A program made the position numbers and the translations under genes. Positions 24,532-33,376 of a DNA stretch of 64,000 nucleotides are shown one piece after another. The stretch covers positions 1 through 64,000 of the forward strand of contig JBHJNL010000121.1 of assembly GCA_050330855.1 (NCBI GenBank), given 5' to 3'. Positions within the stretch are counted from its first letter, which is position 1, and each line of letters opens with the position of its first letter. A model generated the notes under the pieces. That model had not been told where the DNA came from, made no database searches, and saw only the letters and a list, made by a program, of their open reading frames with translations. Source of the stretch: RCC1774 sp050330855 (GTDB lineage: Bacteria; Cyanobacteriota; Cyanobacteriia; Thermosynechococcales; Thermosynechococcaceae).

Positions 24532-24559
24532 TTTGTGAATAGGGTAGAGAATGACTCTC

Positions 24560-26131
24560 TTAATGCAAGAAGTGGCGGGTTTGGGTGAAAGCCATGGTGA
24601 TGCCGAGTTCATCGGCGGCGGCTATGGAATCGGCATCGCGGATGCTGCCGCCCGGTTGAACAATCGCGGTAATACCTGCAGCAGCAGCAGTGCGAACTGA
24701 GTCATCAAAGGGGAAAAATCCATCACTGGCGAGGGTTGCCCCCTGGGCTTTATCCTGGGCTTGCTCTAGGGCGATCTTCGCAGCCCCCACCCGGTTCATC
24801 TGCCCAGCGCCGACACCGACGGTAGTATGGTCCCGAGTCACGACGATGGCGTTGGATTTCACATGCTTACAGATTTTCCAGGCGAACATCATTTCAGCAA
24901 GCTGAGCCTCGGTGGGCTGGACCTGAGTGGCGATTTCCCAGTCGCTAATGGGGGTTAGGGTTTCATCTGCTGCTTGCGCTAACCAGCCACCGGCGATGGC
25001 TTTGACCGTGATGGGTGGTCCTTGGGTCAAATCGCTGAGGGTGAGCACTCGCAGATTTTTCTTCTGCTTCAAAATTTCTACGGCGTCGGGGTCGCAGCTC
25101 GGTGCAACGATGCATTCTAAAAAGAGCTGAGTGAGGGCCTGCGCGGTGGCAGCATCTAGGGGACGATTGACGGCGACAATGCCCCCAAAGGCGGAGACAT
25201 CATCGGCGGCGAGGGCTTTTGCATAGGCGGTAACAAGCTGATCGGCTTGGGCCATACCGCAGGGATTGTTGTGTTTAAGAATGGCGACGGTGGGTGGTTC
25301 CTCGGGGCTGGCAAATTCGGCGATAATGCGGCGGGCTGCTTCTAAATCAACAAGATTGTTATAGCTGAGGTCTTTGCCCTGCAGTTGAGTGGCCCCGGCC
25401 CAGCCTTGGGCTGCACCTGTTTGGTACCAGATGGCTGACTGGTGAGGATTCTCACCATACCGAAGTGTCTGCAGGGCTTGTCCTGTAATTTGAAGCTGCT
25501 GGGGAAGGGTTTCTGCTGTGGATGTAGCCTGGGTGAGATGGGTTGAGATCGCACCATCATAGGCTGCCATCACGGCAAACACCTGACGGGCACAACCCTG
25601 TCGGAACGCGAGCGACGGCTGACCATTATTCTTGTCTAGCTCCTGAAGATAGCCGTCATATTGCTGAGGGTCACAGAGTACGGTGACATGGGCAAAGTTT
25701 TTCGCTGCGGCCCGCAACATAGTCGGTCCACCAATATCGATTTGCTCCACCGCCTCGGTGAGACCGTCGGCGGGTGAAATCCCCTGATTGTGCTGTACCT
25801 GAATGGTTTGCTCAAAGGGGTACAGATTCACCACCACCAAATCAATGGCCCGAATATCATTTGCTTGCAAGTCAGCCTGATCGCTGGCTAAATCTCGACG
25901 GGCCAGAATACCGCCATGCACCTTGGGATGAAGCGTTTTAACCCGCCCGCCCAAAATCTCTGGTGCCCCGGTGTAATCAGCAATCTTAGTAACGGCAATC
26001 CCCGCATCATGGAGCGCCTTTGCGGTTCCACCACTGCTAACGAGATCAAAGCCATAATCATTGACAAGGCGTTGAGCTAAGGGAATCAACCCCGTCTTAT
26101 CGGATGTACTCAGGAGTGCCAGTGGAGCCAT
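24560..26131 (-). CDS. purH: bifunctional AICAR transformylase/IMP cyclohydrolase PurH
   Basis: PurH performs the last two steps to IMP. The 523-residue protein has an N-terminal MGS-like cyclohydrolase domain (LLSTSDKTGLIPLAQRL, SSGGTAKALHDAGI, HPKVHGGILARR) and a C-terminal transformylase domain. The latter shows LRYGENPHQSAIWYQ, KDLSYNNLVDLEAARR, ILKHNNPCGMA, FAWKICKHVKSNAIVVTRD and GFFPFDDSVRTAAAAGITAI. All key blocks are intact. ATG 26131 has no clear ribosome binding site. It is divergent from the esterase gene across 97 bases. Confidence 0.96.
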   Translation of the reverse strand: MAPLALLSTSDKTGLIPLAQRLVNDYGFDLVSSGGTAKALHDAGIAVTKIADYTGAPEILGGRVKTLHPKVHGGILARRDLASDQADLQANDIRAIDLVVVNLYPFEQTIQVQHNQGISPADGLTEAVEQIDIGGPTMLRAAAKNFAHVTVLCDPQQYDGYLQELDKNNGQPSLAFRQGCARQVFAVMAAYDGAISTHLTQATSTAETLPQQLQITGQALQTLRYGENPHQSAIWYQTGAAQGWAGATQLQGKDLSYNNLVDLEAARRIIAEFASPEEPPTVAILKHNNPCGMAQADQLVTAYAKALAADDVSAFGGIVAVNRPLDAATAQALTQLFLECIVAPSCDPDAVEILKQKKNLRVLTLSDLTQGPPITVKAIAGGWLAQAADETLTPISDWEIATQVQPTEAQLAEMMFAWKICKHVKSNAIVVTRDHTTVGVGAGQMNRVGAAKIALEQAQDKAQGATLASDGFFPFDDSVRTAAAAGITAIVQPGGSIRDADSIAAADELGITMAFTQTRHFLH

Positions 26132-26228
26132 TCTGTACTGTGTTCCTATGGTGCATTTGCATCTACCAGCATAGTGGCAGAAGCTTCTATGGAAAAATTA
26201 AGAAAATCGTCCCCCTAGGAGTTCACCC

Positions 26229-26831
26229 TTGTCACTATCGACCCTTTCATGGCCCTCAGATCCCTCCTCCGCCACTCGCCTCTTGGTGATGCTGCACGGA
26301 TGGGGATCCAATGCCCAGGATTTAGCATCCCTTGCACCGGCCTTCAATCTGCCCAGTTACCGCTTTTTATTTCCGAATGCGCCGTTGCCCCACCCCGAGG
26401 CTCCCGGTGGATTGATGTGGTACGACCTCTCGACCCAGGAGCAAACCGGACTGGCCGAAAGTCGCCAACTTCTCGTTGATTGGCTGCAGTCGCTGCCTGA
26501 ACAAACGGGTATTCCCCTAAGTCAAACAGTCTTAGGAGGGTTTTCTCAAGGCGGAGCAATGACCCTTGAGGTCGGCCTCGGCTTACCCCTGTCGGGTCTA
26601 GTGGTTTTAAGCGGTTACCTGCACGGCCTCGATCCCCAGCAAAACGCTCAAGATCGTCCGCCCATTTTAATTATCCACGGTCGCCAAGATGCTGTTGTCC
26701 CTTTATCTGCGGCTCAGATGTCTAGGGATGCCCTCTCTGCAGGAGCCGTAGACTACCACGAGTTCGATATGGGACACGAAGTTATTCCTGCAGCACTGGC
26801 AATGATGCAGCAGTTTATTCAATCGCTATAG
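26229..26831 (+). CDS. carboxylesterase/phospholipase-type alpha/beta hydrolase
   Basis: This 200-residue serine hydrolase belongs to the carboxylesterase/acyl-protein thioesterase (YpfH-like) group. The oxyanion loop is VMLHGWGSNAQD and the nucleophile elbow is LGGFSQGGAM (G-F-S-Q-G). The Asp lies in IIHGRQDAVVPL and the His in DMGHEVIPAAL. The natural ester substrate is unknown. The start is TTG, with TAGGAG 7 bases upstream; the next in-frame Met is within the hydrolase core and would truncate the fold. Confidence 0.88.
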   Translation: MSLSTLSWPSDPSSATRLLVMLHGWGSNAQDLASLAPAFNLPSYRFLFPNAPLPHPEAPGGLMWYDLSTQEQTGLAESRQLLVDWLQSLPEQTGIPLSQTVLGGFSQGGAMTLEVGLGLPLSGLVVLSGYLHGLDPQQNAQDRPPILIIHGRQDAVVPLSAAQMSRDALSAGAVDYHEFDMGHEVIPAALAMMQQFIQSL

Positions 26832-26840
26832 CCGAAGAAT

Positions 26841-28130
26841 CTATACAGCGCTAACGACGGCAGGCTGCTGGTACATGACATCACGGGTCGCGGCCATTGC
26901 TGCCACTAATTGATCCATCTCTTCATGGGTGTGGATAGCGGTGGTGGTGATCCGCATTCTAGGCTTAGCAATGAACCAAATGGGTGAAATCCAAACGCTG
27001 TGTTCGTTCAGCATCCTGACCCCAAATTCTTTGGGGTTGATGTCTTCTGGCAGCAAGACGGGCAAAACGTTGGTTTCGCCCATGACTAAGAAGTCGTGTT
27101 CGACGAGTCGCGATCGCAAATATCGGGCATTGGCCTGCAGCGTTTCTACTAGCTCTGGGTCTTTGCGAACTTGGCGAATACTTTCGAGTGCTGCTGCAGT
27201 GATGGGAGGCGGCAGCGAAATCGTTCCAATCGAGGTGGGAGAGGTTTCTAGCAAATCTGTCAGCGCCTTAGAGTTACTGCTAATGGCCGCGCCAGCAGAG
27301 GCTGCGAACTTAGAGAACGTCGTCATAATAACCGGCACCAAACCCCGATTTTCGACATCTTGAGTTGTGAGGCCAAAATGATCATAAATACCGCCACCCC
27401 TGGGACCGATGGCTCCGCTCGCGTGGGCTTCATCCATGACCACAACGGTGCCAGGGTAGTCTTCTAAAACATCCAGCATGTCTGGGAGGGGCGCGATATC
27501 GCCATCCATGGAAAAAACCGCATCTGAAATGACAAGAATTCGGTCTTCGGGCTTGGCATAACGACGGAGCTTACGGGCCATATCTTGCATGTCGCAGTGA
27601 CGATAGGCTTTGACTCGCACATTCGGGCTGTGGCTAAACATTTTGCCAGAGCGATTACCGGCGTTGGCAATGGCCGAAATAATGCAGCCGTGGTTGAGAA
27701 TATCCGTCAGAATCAAGGTCTCACGGGTGTGCTGAAAACCCGGTACCGGAATTGCTAAGTGACAAAAAGCATCGATCAGCGCCTGAAGCGCCATCCAAGC
27801 GTTGAGAAATAGATGGGTGTGCTTTAGATGCTTAAATTCACCAATTTCTTGCTCTAGTTGCCGGTGTAAATCAATGCGACCACTGAGAGCAGAACAGGAG
27901 CTATTAGAGGTGCCGTATTGGTGGATAGCGTCAATCGCAGCCTGTCTGACGGCCTCGCACTGCACCAAACCCAAGACATCATTGGAGCAGAAGGACAAAG
28001 CTTTATGACGCTTGCCACTGTCATATTCTTCCAGCTCAACCCAGCTACCATACTTTTGATGGCAAATATGTCGATCTGGGTAAAGGCCATTTTTGTAAAT
28101 GGCCTGCATGTACTGCTCTACAACGTCCAC
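26841..28130 (-). CDS. alpha-oxoamine synthase (AONS/CqsA-like PLP enzyme)
   Basis: This 429-residue fold-type I PLP enzyme is of the family that condenses an amino acid with an acyl-CoA (8-amino-7-oxononanoate, 5-aminolevulinate, sphinganine and CAI-1 synthases). Visible are ALSFCSNDVLGL, QYGTSNSSCSALSGRIDLHR (substrate loop), ISDAVFSMDGDIAPL, VVVMDEAHASGAIGPRGGG (cofactor Asp and His, 233-236) and the probable PLP lysine K274 in MTTFSKFAASAGA. Its loop and C-terminus differ from housekeeping BioF, and no biotin genes flank it, so the product is not certain. It faces away from an MFS transporter across 477 bases. Confidence 0.85.
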   Translation of the reverse strand: MDVVEQYMQAIYKNGLYPDRHICHQKYGSWVELEEYDSGKRHKALSFCSNDVLGLVQCEAVRQAAIDAIHQYGTSNSSCSALSGRIDLHRQLEQEIGEFKHLKHTHLFLNAWMALQALIDAFCHLAIPVPGFQHTRETLILTDILNHGCIISAIANAGNRSGKMFSHSPNVRVKAYRHCDMQDMARKLRRYAKPEDRILVISDAVFSMDGDIAPLPDMLDVLEDYPGTVVVMDEAHASGAIGPRGGGIYDHFGLTTQDVENRGLVPVIMTTFSKFAASAGAAISSNSKALTDLLETSPTSIGTISLPPPITAAALESIRQVRKDPELVETLQANARYLRSRLVEHDFLVMGETNVLPVLLPEDINPKEFGVRMLNEHSVWISPIWFIAKPRMRITTTAIHTHEEMDQLVAAMAATRDVMYQQPAVVSAV

Positions 28131-28607
28131 AATTAACTCCTCTCACCGCTCCTTAAGATCGCCAACTGGCTTGACTTCACGTTCTATGTGCTTTGCCGAA
28201 CACCCAGATTAATCTGCAGTAATGATGTCCGTAATGGCAAGGGATGTTACCCAACGCTTATGACTTTGACTGTAAAACTTTCTAGATTGTTGCATAAACT
28301 TAACATATTGCCCGACAATAGCGTCTTACAGAGCCAGATTCGCTGCCCTCATACAACATACTGCTGATCGGGCTGAGTCAGATCGGTCGGCTGTCCACTT
28401 TTTTGATTGTCTCAATCTTTGAATGAGGCCAAGAAAGCCTCGATCAGGGACTATCCGCTCAAATTTACTTGTATAGAGACCTCCTGACGGTCCGCGCTAT
28501 TCCCAATGGAGTACCGATCCATGCTCAATCTAGAGCGTTTAACGGTTGCCTTTGATTGATCTTCCCGTGGGGTATAGTCGCAACAGTACACCGCTGCAAC
28601 ATCGGTA
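28131..28607. other. long divergent intergenic region
   Basis: This 477-base region separates the leftward oxoamine synthase and the rightward MFS gene, with no ORF of note. It holds a small dyad GATTG-TCT-CAATC (28405-28417) and a TATAGT hexamer at about 28573-28578, placed as a possible -10 for the MFS gene. The length suggests regulated promoters on both sides, perhaps with a non-coding RNA. Confidence 0.35.
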
Positions 28608-29846
28608 GTGTCCTATTTGTCTGTATCATCCATGTCACCTGTGACAAAACCGACGTCTTCTGTGCCTAGCTCCAGTTCTTCCTTGTTTTCTCAGCAACCT
28701 CAACGGTTTGCCCTACTAGCGGTATTACTCGCTGCCGGTTGTCTCAGCAGCGCAACGGGGTCCATTGTCGCCCCCGTTTTCCCTGAAGTGGTTGAACAGC
28801 TTCGGTTTGACCCAGAATGGTCGGGGCTATTGGTGAGTACTCATACGCTGACCACAGCACTGGCAACACCCTTGCTGGGTTTGTTGGCGGGTCGGATTGG
28901 CAAGGTTAGAGTCTTAGTGCTTTCTTTGGTGGGCTATGCCCTATTCGGTTTTGCAGGTGCCTTTGTGACCAGCTATGGCGCGATGATGCTATCGCGAGGG
29001 CTGGTGGGGGCAAGCAGTGGTGGTATTGCGGCGGTCAGCATCGGCATTTTGAGCGATCTCTACGACGGTGATGCCCGAACAAAAATGTTGGGCTATGTCA
29101 CCAGCGCCCTGGCCACGGCAACGGTGATCTTTCCGGTACTGGGGGGATGGGCTGGTAATTATCAGTGGCAATATGCTTTCTATCTCTATGGAGTTGCTCT
29201 GCCCGTTGCCCTTGCGGCCTTTCTCGTTCTGCGGCGACACCCCGCCATCGCAACGCCTACGGTTGATCTTAGCCAAGCGGATGGGATGGGCCAATATCTA
29301 CGCCAGTCTCGGGTTCAGGTGCTATTGCTAGGACTGGCTTTGACCTCAGCTCTGTTTTACGTGGTGGTAGTCTATGCCCCCCTCTATCTCAAGGAAGCAA
29401 TTAATGCGACTCCCATTTTGAATGGAGGTGTTCTAGCGGCGCGGTCGGTGGGGGCCGCCGTTGTTTCGGCGGTGGGAGCCAGCCACTTAGCGAAAAGAAT
29501 AGGGGCCAATCCAACCATTGCCGTGGGGTTTGTGCTGATGGCGGCGTCGCTGATGCTGATTCCGAATCTACAACAACCACCGATTATTGTTTTAGCGGCT
29601 CTACCCTTTGGGATTGGCTTTGGTCTGGTCATGCCTAATCTTTATAGTGCGCTCTCCGAGGTGGCTCCCCAGTCTCAGCGCACAGGTGTTTTAGCGATTG
29701 GTACCGGTATTTCTTCCTTGGGTCAATTTATTTCACCGGCGATTTTCGGGCCGCTCTGGCGGTTGACTGGCTCCGGTGTGTTTGTGGTGGCGGCAGCACT
29801 GGCGATCGCAATTAGTCTGCTGAGCCTATCGCGCCGCTCTCTATAG
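28608..29846 (+). CDS. MFS transporter
   Basis: This 412-residue major-facilitator protein has about 12 hydrophobic segments from residue 32 on, and the MFS loop signature after helix 2 (LLGLLAGRIGKVRVLVLSLV). It resembles drug/metabolite proton antiporters (DHA1 type). The first 30 residues are Ser/Thr/Pro-rich. GTG 28608 is the longest start; ATG 28632 is equally plausible. Divergent pairing with the oxoamine synthase suggests export of its product, but that is inference. Two copies of GTTTGGTCTCTATA-like sequence follow the stop. Confidence 0.85.
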   Translation: MSYLSVSSMSPVTKPTSSVPSSSSSLFSQQPQRFALLAVLLAAGCLSSATGSIVAPVFPEVVEQLRFDPEWSGLLVSTHTLTTALATPLLGLLAGRIGKVRVLVLSLVGYALFGFAGAFVTSYGAMMLSRGLVGASSGGIAAVSIGILSDLYDGDARTKMLGYVTSALATATVIFPVLGGWAGNYQWQYAFYLYGVALPVALAAFLVLRRHPAIATPTVDLSQADGMGQYLRQSRVQVLLLGLALTSALFYVVVVYAPLYLKEAINATPILNGGVLAARSVGAAVVSAVGASHLAKRIGANPTIAVGFVLMAASLMLIPNLQQPPIIVLAALPFGIGFGLVMPNLYSALSEVAPQSQRTGVLAIGTGISSLGQFISPAIFGPLWRLTGSGVFVVAAALAIAISLLSLSRRSL

Positions 29847-29880
29847 CGTTTGGTCTCTATAGTGTTTGGTCTCTATGATT

Positions 29881-30819
29881 TTAGTCAGCGGGTGGTGTGG
29901 GCTCTGCCACAGCAGGGCGACGAAAGAGCAGACGTTTACCCGCAAATCCTAGTAAGAATAGGCCGACAAAGTAGGGGCTAAAGGCCAACAACCAAATCCC
30001 CAAGGACATGAGACTCACCGTTAATCCTTGGACGGCACGGCTGGCATGAACCCATGACTCACCCAACGTTTCGCCTAGCGGGGGCTGGCGATTGGGGGAT
30101 GCGATCGCATCTTCTAAGGTCAATCGCACCGTTGAATAGGCCACCTGATTTTTGAGCTGCTGCAGTTGAGCGTCAATTTGCTCAATGGAGGCGCGGATGT
30201 TGCTGAGTTCTTGAGAGACTTTAAGCACATCGGCAATGGACCCCGTCCGCTCAAGAATTTTCAGAACCTGGGTCTCTGACTGGCGTAAATTTTTGAGGCG
30301 AGCCTGGGAGTCAACCAGTTGGTTGGAGACATCTTGGGCCTGAATAGACCGACTTTTTACTGTGCCGATTTGGGAGAGGCGATCGAGGGTTGCATCGAGC
30401 TTCGCCTGCGGGATTCGCAACTCCATCGAAGCCGTTTGCTGTTCAGAGAAATCTTTCGGTAACCGATCCTGCAGGCCCAGGATATCGCCTTGCTGTTCTC
30501 TAACGACTGTGGACACAGATTTGATCGCGTCTGTAACGGCCTCTACCTGGATGACCATCTCAGCCGTTTTTATAAGCTGGGGCTGCTTGCGAGGGGCGGT
30601 TTCTCCTGCATTTTGGTCCGTCTGCTTATTTTGGGTTGTGCCGTCTGCTTCTGCCACCCGTGCATCAGGGGCCGCTTTTGAGACTTGTGCTTCGGCGTCT
30701 GCTGGTGCAGATGACTCTGAATAGTCACCAGCGGCTGAGCAGCTTACCAGCATCATGCCGCCAAGGAGTGGACCGAATAGGAGTGCTGCAGGTGCTTTTG
30801 CCAAACGAGAACGGCTCAT
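29881..30819 (-). CDS. DUF4349 lipoprotein
   Basis: The 312-residue precursor has a signal ending in a lipobox (MMLVSCSA, Cys at about 27), an Ala/Asp/Gln-rich linker, and a DUF4349 domain (about 85-265). In the domain, two beta-rich parts (LIKTAEMVIQVEAVTDAIKS; STVRLTLEDA) flank a long coiled coil (about 165-225: QLVDSQARLKNLRQSETQ). One C-terminal membrane helix (LTVSLMSLGIWLLAFSPYFV) precedes RRP. It is an envelope protein of unknown function. The next gene upstream on this strand, at 30927, is also a lipoprotein. Confidence 0.85.
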   Translation of the reverse strand: MSRSRLAKAPAALLFGPLLGGMMLVSCSAAGDYSESSAPADAEAQVSKAAPDARVAEADGTTQNKQTDQNAGETAPRKQPQLIKTAEMVIQVEAVTDAIKSVSTVVREQQGDILGLQDRLPKDFSEQQTASMELRIPQAKLDATLDRLSQIGTVKSRSIQAQDVSNQLVDSQARLKNLRQSETQVLKILERTGSIADVLKVSQELSNIRASIEQIDAQLQQLKNQVAYSTVRLTLEDAIASPNRQPPLGETLGESWVHASRAVQGLTVSLMSLGIWLLAFSPYFVGLFLLGFAGKRLLFRRPAVAEPTPPAD

Positions 30820-30926
30820 GATGCTTGAGTTCCCTAACGCTAATATCGCTATGATGGCTGAGCAGGCACCTGCATTGGTTGCGGTTACCGTTTATGTAAC
30901 AGACCAGTCAAGTGAAGGAGGTTGGT

Positions 30927-31568
30927 CTAGGCACCAGCCTTGGTAATCTTGAAAGACGATAGAAACTCCTCAGCCGTTTCAGGAAAAACGTCCTTGGTCT
31001 CACCAATGGCAAGAACTTGATAGAGCCGACTGTCCTGCAAACAAAAAATTCCCTCAGCAGAAGCATCCTTAGCTTTGACCTTGCCCTTGGCTGCAAACCG
31101 ACGGCAAGGAACACCATTAATGGTCGTTTCTTCTTGTTTGGTGATCTCACCTTGAATACTGTTTTTAACCGCTCCCTGCAGCGACTGGGTCAAAAGTTTC
31201 TGTGGCTCTACCTTACCCAGCAGATCTGCCGGATAGTCTAGGTAGGACACCAGATAAGCAGCATCGGAAACCTCAACATTAGCCAGGTTCAAGTCAAGCT
31301 GTGTGCCATTGGGGATAGGAACTTTGCGCGTCTGTTCCTTGGGCTTGCCAGGGATAGAAACGGTATACCGGCCCGGCACAGAAGAAAAGTCCTGCCAGGA
31401 CAAACCACCCACCTTTTTCGACTCTGGCTTGGGTGCTTCTGCGGCAGAGTCGGCCTTGCCAGAGGCTTGGGGGTCGCTAGTCTTCGAGCCTGAATCACAA
31501 GCAGTCGAAAGGAGGGCAACGGTCCCCAACAGCAGAGCCGCGCGTGAAAAATAATTCATATTACGCAT
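30927..31568 (-). CDS. lipoprotein of unknown function
   Basis: The 213-residue protein has a signal sequence with lipobox LLSTAC (Cys at about 24), a Ser/Ala/Lys linker, then a compact domain from about residue 52: WQDFSSVPGRYTVSIPGKP, DAAYLVSYLDYPADLL and VPCRRFAAKGKVKAK, with one Cys pair (PCRRF, IFCLQD). The SIPGKPKEQ and DLNLANVEVSDAAYLVSY arrangement is common in cyanobacterial lipoproteins of unknown role. AAGGAG lies 6 bases before the ATG. It is 107 bases upstream of the DUF4349 gene on the same strand and may be co-transcribed. Confidence 0.75.
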   Translation of the reverse strand: MRNMNYFSRAALLLGTVALLSTACDSGSKTSDPQASGKADSAAEAPKPESKKVGGLSWQDFSSVPGRYTVSIPGKPKEQTRKVPIPNGTQLDLNLANVEVSDAAYLVSYLDYPADLLGKVEPQKLLTQSLQGAVKNSIQGEITKQEETTINGVPCRRFAAKGKVKAKDASAEGIFCLQDSRLYQVLAIGETKDVFPETAEEFLSSFKITKAGA

Positions 31569-31665
31569 TCAAAACTCCTTGAAAAACTGAACTTGCGATC
31601 GCTGCCAGCTTACCGCAAACTCGTCCTTCCAGCTCAGGTCCACCTCTGATCAAACTAATTCACGA

Positions 31666-33174
31666 TCACGTTGACTTCACCGTCAGAACCACTAAGGTCA
31701 TGTCGTCACTCTCTCTCGATTGGGTGCTGACAAACGTTTCTACCTCAGTAAATAAATAGTCCAGAATAGCCTTGGGGCTAGTGTACATATGGCAGGCTTC
31801 ATGAAAGGTTCGCAGTAAATTGTCTTCGCCAAAGCGATCTCCAGAGGGATTCGCGGCATCTGTGAACCCATCCGTGTAGTAAATGAGAACATCACCGGGA
31901 CAAAGCTGAGTATGTCCGACTTGGTAGTCCGTATTGATATCGAGTCCAATCAGCATCCCGTCTGTATCAAGGCGCTCAATCGCATCGGTGGCGGCACGCC
32001 ATAACAGAGGAGGATGATGTGCTGCATTGCTAAACCGGAGAATCCGAGTTTCAGGATCAAATTCAGAGTAAAACAGGGTCACAAACCGATTCGAGTTCTC
32101 AAGATCGGTGAACATGACCTGATTGAGGTTCTGTAAAATCTGGTCTGGTTCGTGCTGATTAAGAATATTATTGCGAAGGATTCCACGCGTCATCGTCATA
32201 ATGAGACCCGCCGGTACCCCCTTGCCCATCACATCTCCAATGACAATGCTCCAGCGGTCAGCCTTGGGAAAGCCGTCATAATCTGCTTGCGGTGTATGAA
32301 TTGGAATGAAGTCGTAGTAATCACCGCCCACTTGGCTGGCGGTCTTGCAGTTCGCAGCTAGCTCAACACCATGAATGTGGGGACAGCGATTCGGGAAAAG
32401 ACGGGCCTGAATTTCAGAGCCAATTTCTAGTTCTCTGGCAAGGCGCTCTTGCTTGCGGACCTGCTGCGTCAATTCATCATTTTCAATTGCAACGGCAGTT
32501 TGATCGGCCACCAATTGCGCTAATTTTTGGCGTGTGTCTGTCCATTCGTAGCTATCGTGACTGCTAAACAAATAAAGACGGCCCCGTTCGTGGGGTTCAA
32601 AATTTCGCACCAAAATAGAGGTGCTAAACCAGCGATAATCTTGGCCTAAGCGCTGATCTAAAATTTGCTCTAGCCGATCGCTATGCGATATTTCTAATGG
32701 AGCAGTTTGTTCTTTTTGAGAGGCTTTAAGCTGCCCGATGGCATTATCGAGACTGTTGCGTAGGGTCTGGCATCGTTGGCCCTCGTGGCAATAGAGTTGC
32801 TCTAAAGAGACCTGTCCATTGGGGCGAAAGAGAACCAAGGCAGCAGCATCTGCATCGGTGACTCGACTCACGATTAACGGAATTAAAGCAAGAAACTGGT
32901 TGAGATTATTAAAGCTACGCAGTGAAAAGCTGAGGGAACTCAGCAAGTCTTGAGCTTTGATCTGCTCACGCTGCAGATTCGCAACCTGTTGCTGCAGCGC
33001 GGCCAAACTTGTCATACTACCTGCAACCCCTGGATAACCATAGTCCAAGGATTGTGAAGGTTGTTGTGGGGCTGGGATAGCAGACATGGCGTCCAGTAAC
33101 GTCAGGGAGCCGATTAACGGGGCAGGAAGTCGCAAAGGGGCGTTCTGATGAGACAGCTTAGCACTGTTGTTCAC
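31666..33174 (-). CDS. GAF-SpoIIE (PP2C-type) serine phosphatase
   Basis: The 502-residue protein has a short coiled coil (about 55-80), a GAF sensor domain (about 85-240) and a C-terminal SpoIIE/RsbU phosphatase domain (about 250-500). The metal-binding residues are seen in ASQVGGDYYDFI, WSIVIGDVMGKGVPAGLIMT, DVLIYYTDGFTDAAN and RESDDMTLVVL. RsbU-type phosphatases act on anti-sigma-factor antagonists; the GAF domain probably senses a small ligand or light signal. No STAS protein or kinase gene adjoins it, so the partner lies elsewhere. Confidence 0.9.
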   Translation of the reverse strand: MNNSAKLSHQNAPLRLPAPLIGSLTLLDAMSAIPAPQQPSQSLDYGYPGVAGSMTSLAALQQQVANLQREQIKAQDLLSSLSFSLRSFNNLNQFLALIPLIVSRVTDADAAALVLFRPNGQVSLEQLYCHEGQRCQTLRNSLDNAIGQLKASQKEQTAPLEISHSDRLEQILDQRLGQDYRWFSTSILVRNFEPHERGRLYLFSSHDSYEWTDTRQKLAQLVADQTAVAIENDELTQQVRKQERLARELEIGSEIQARLFPNRCPHIHGVELAANCKTASQVGGDYYDFIPIHTPQADYDGFPKADRWSIVIGDVMGKGVPAGLIMTMTRGILRNNILNQHEPDQILQNLNQVMFTDLENSNRFVTLFYSEFDPETRILRFSNAAHHPPLLWRAATDAIERLDTDGMLIGLDINTDYQVGHTQLCPGDVLIYYTDGFTDAANPSGDRFGEDNLLRTFHEACHMYTSPKAILDYLFTEVETFVSTQSRESDDMTLVVLTVKST

Positions 33175-33376
33175 AAACTGAAATTTATTTATCTAACGTT
33201 AGGTAAAACGATATCAATGCTGCACAAAGGCTTATATTTCTGGGGCTTTAGTCTCTTGTTGATGATTAGATGTTTCTGGAGCATAACGCAGCTTACTCAG
33301 TCACGACTGTGATCGCCGTCGCGATTGAGCACAATTTCCAGGGAATTTGTCAGGATATGCCCTGTCTAAGAGGTGG

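Noticed and set aside
24349..24612. 87-codon minus-strand frame across the heptamer repeat
   Set aside because: Its middle is a translation of the AGTTCGG repeat and its ends overlap purH and the phosphoesterase. Low-complexity artefact.
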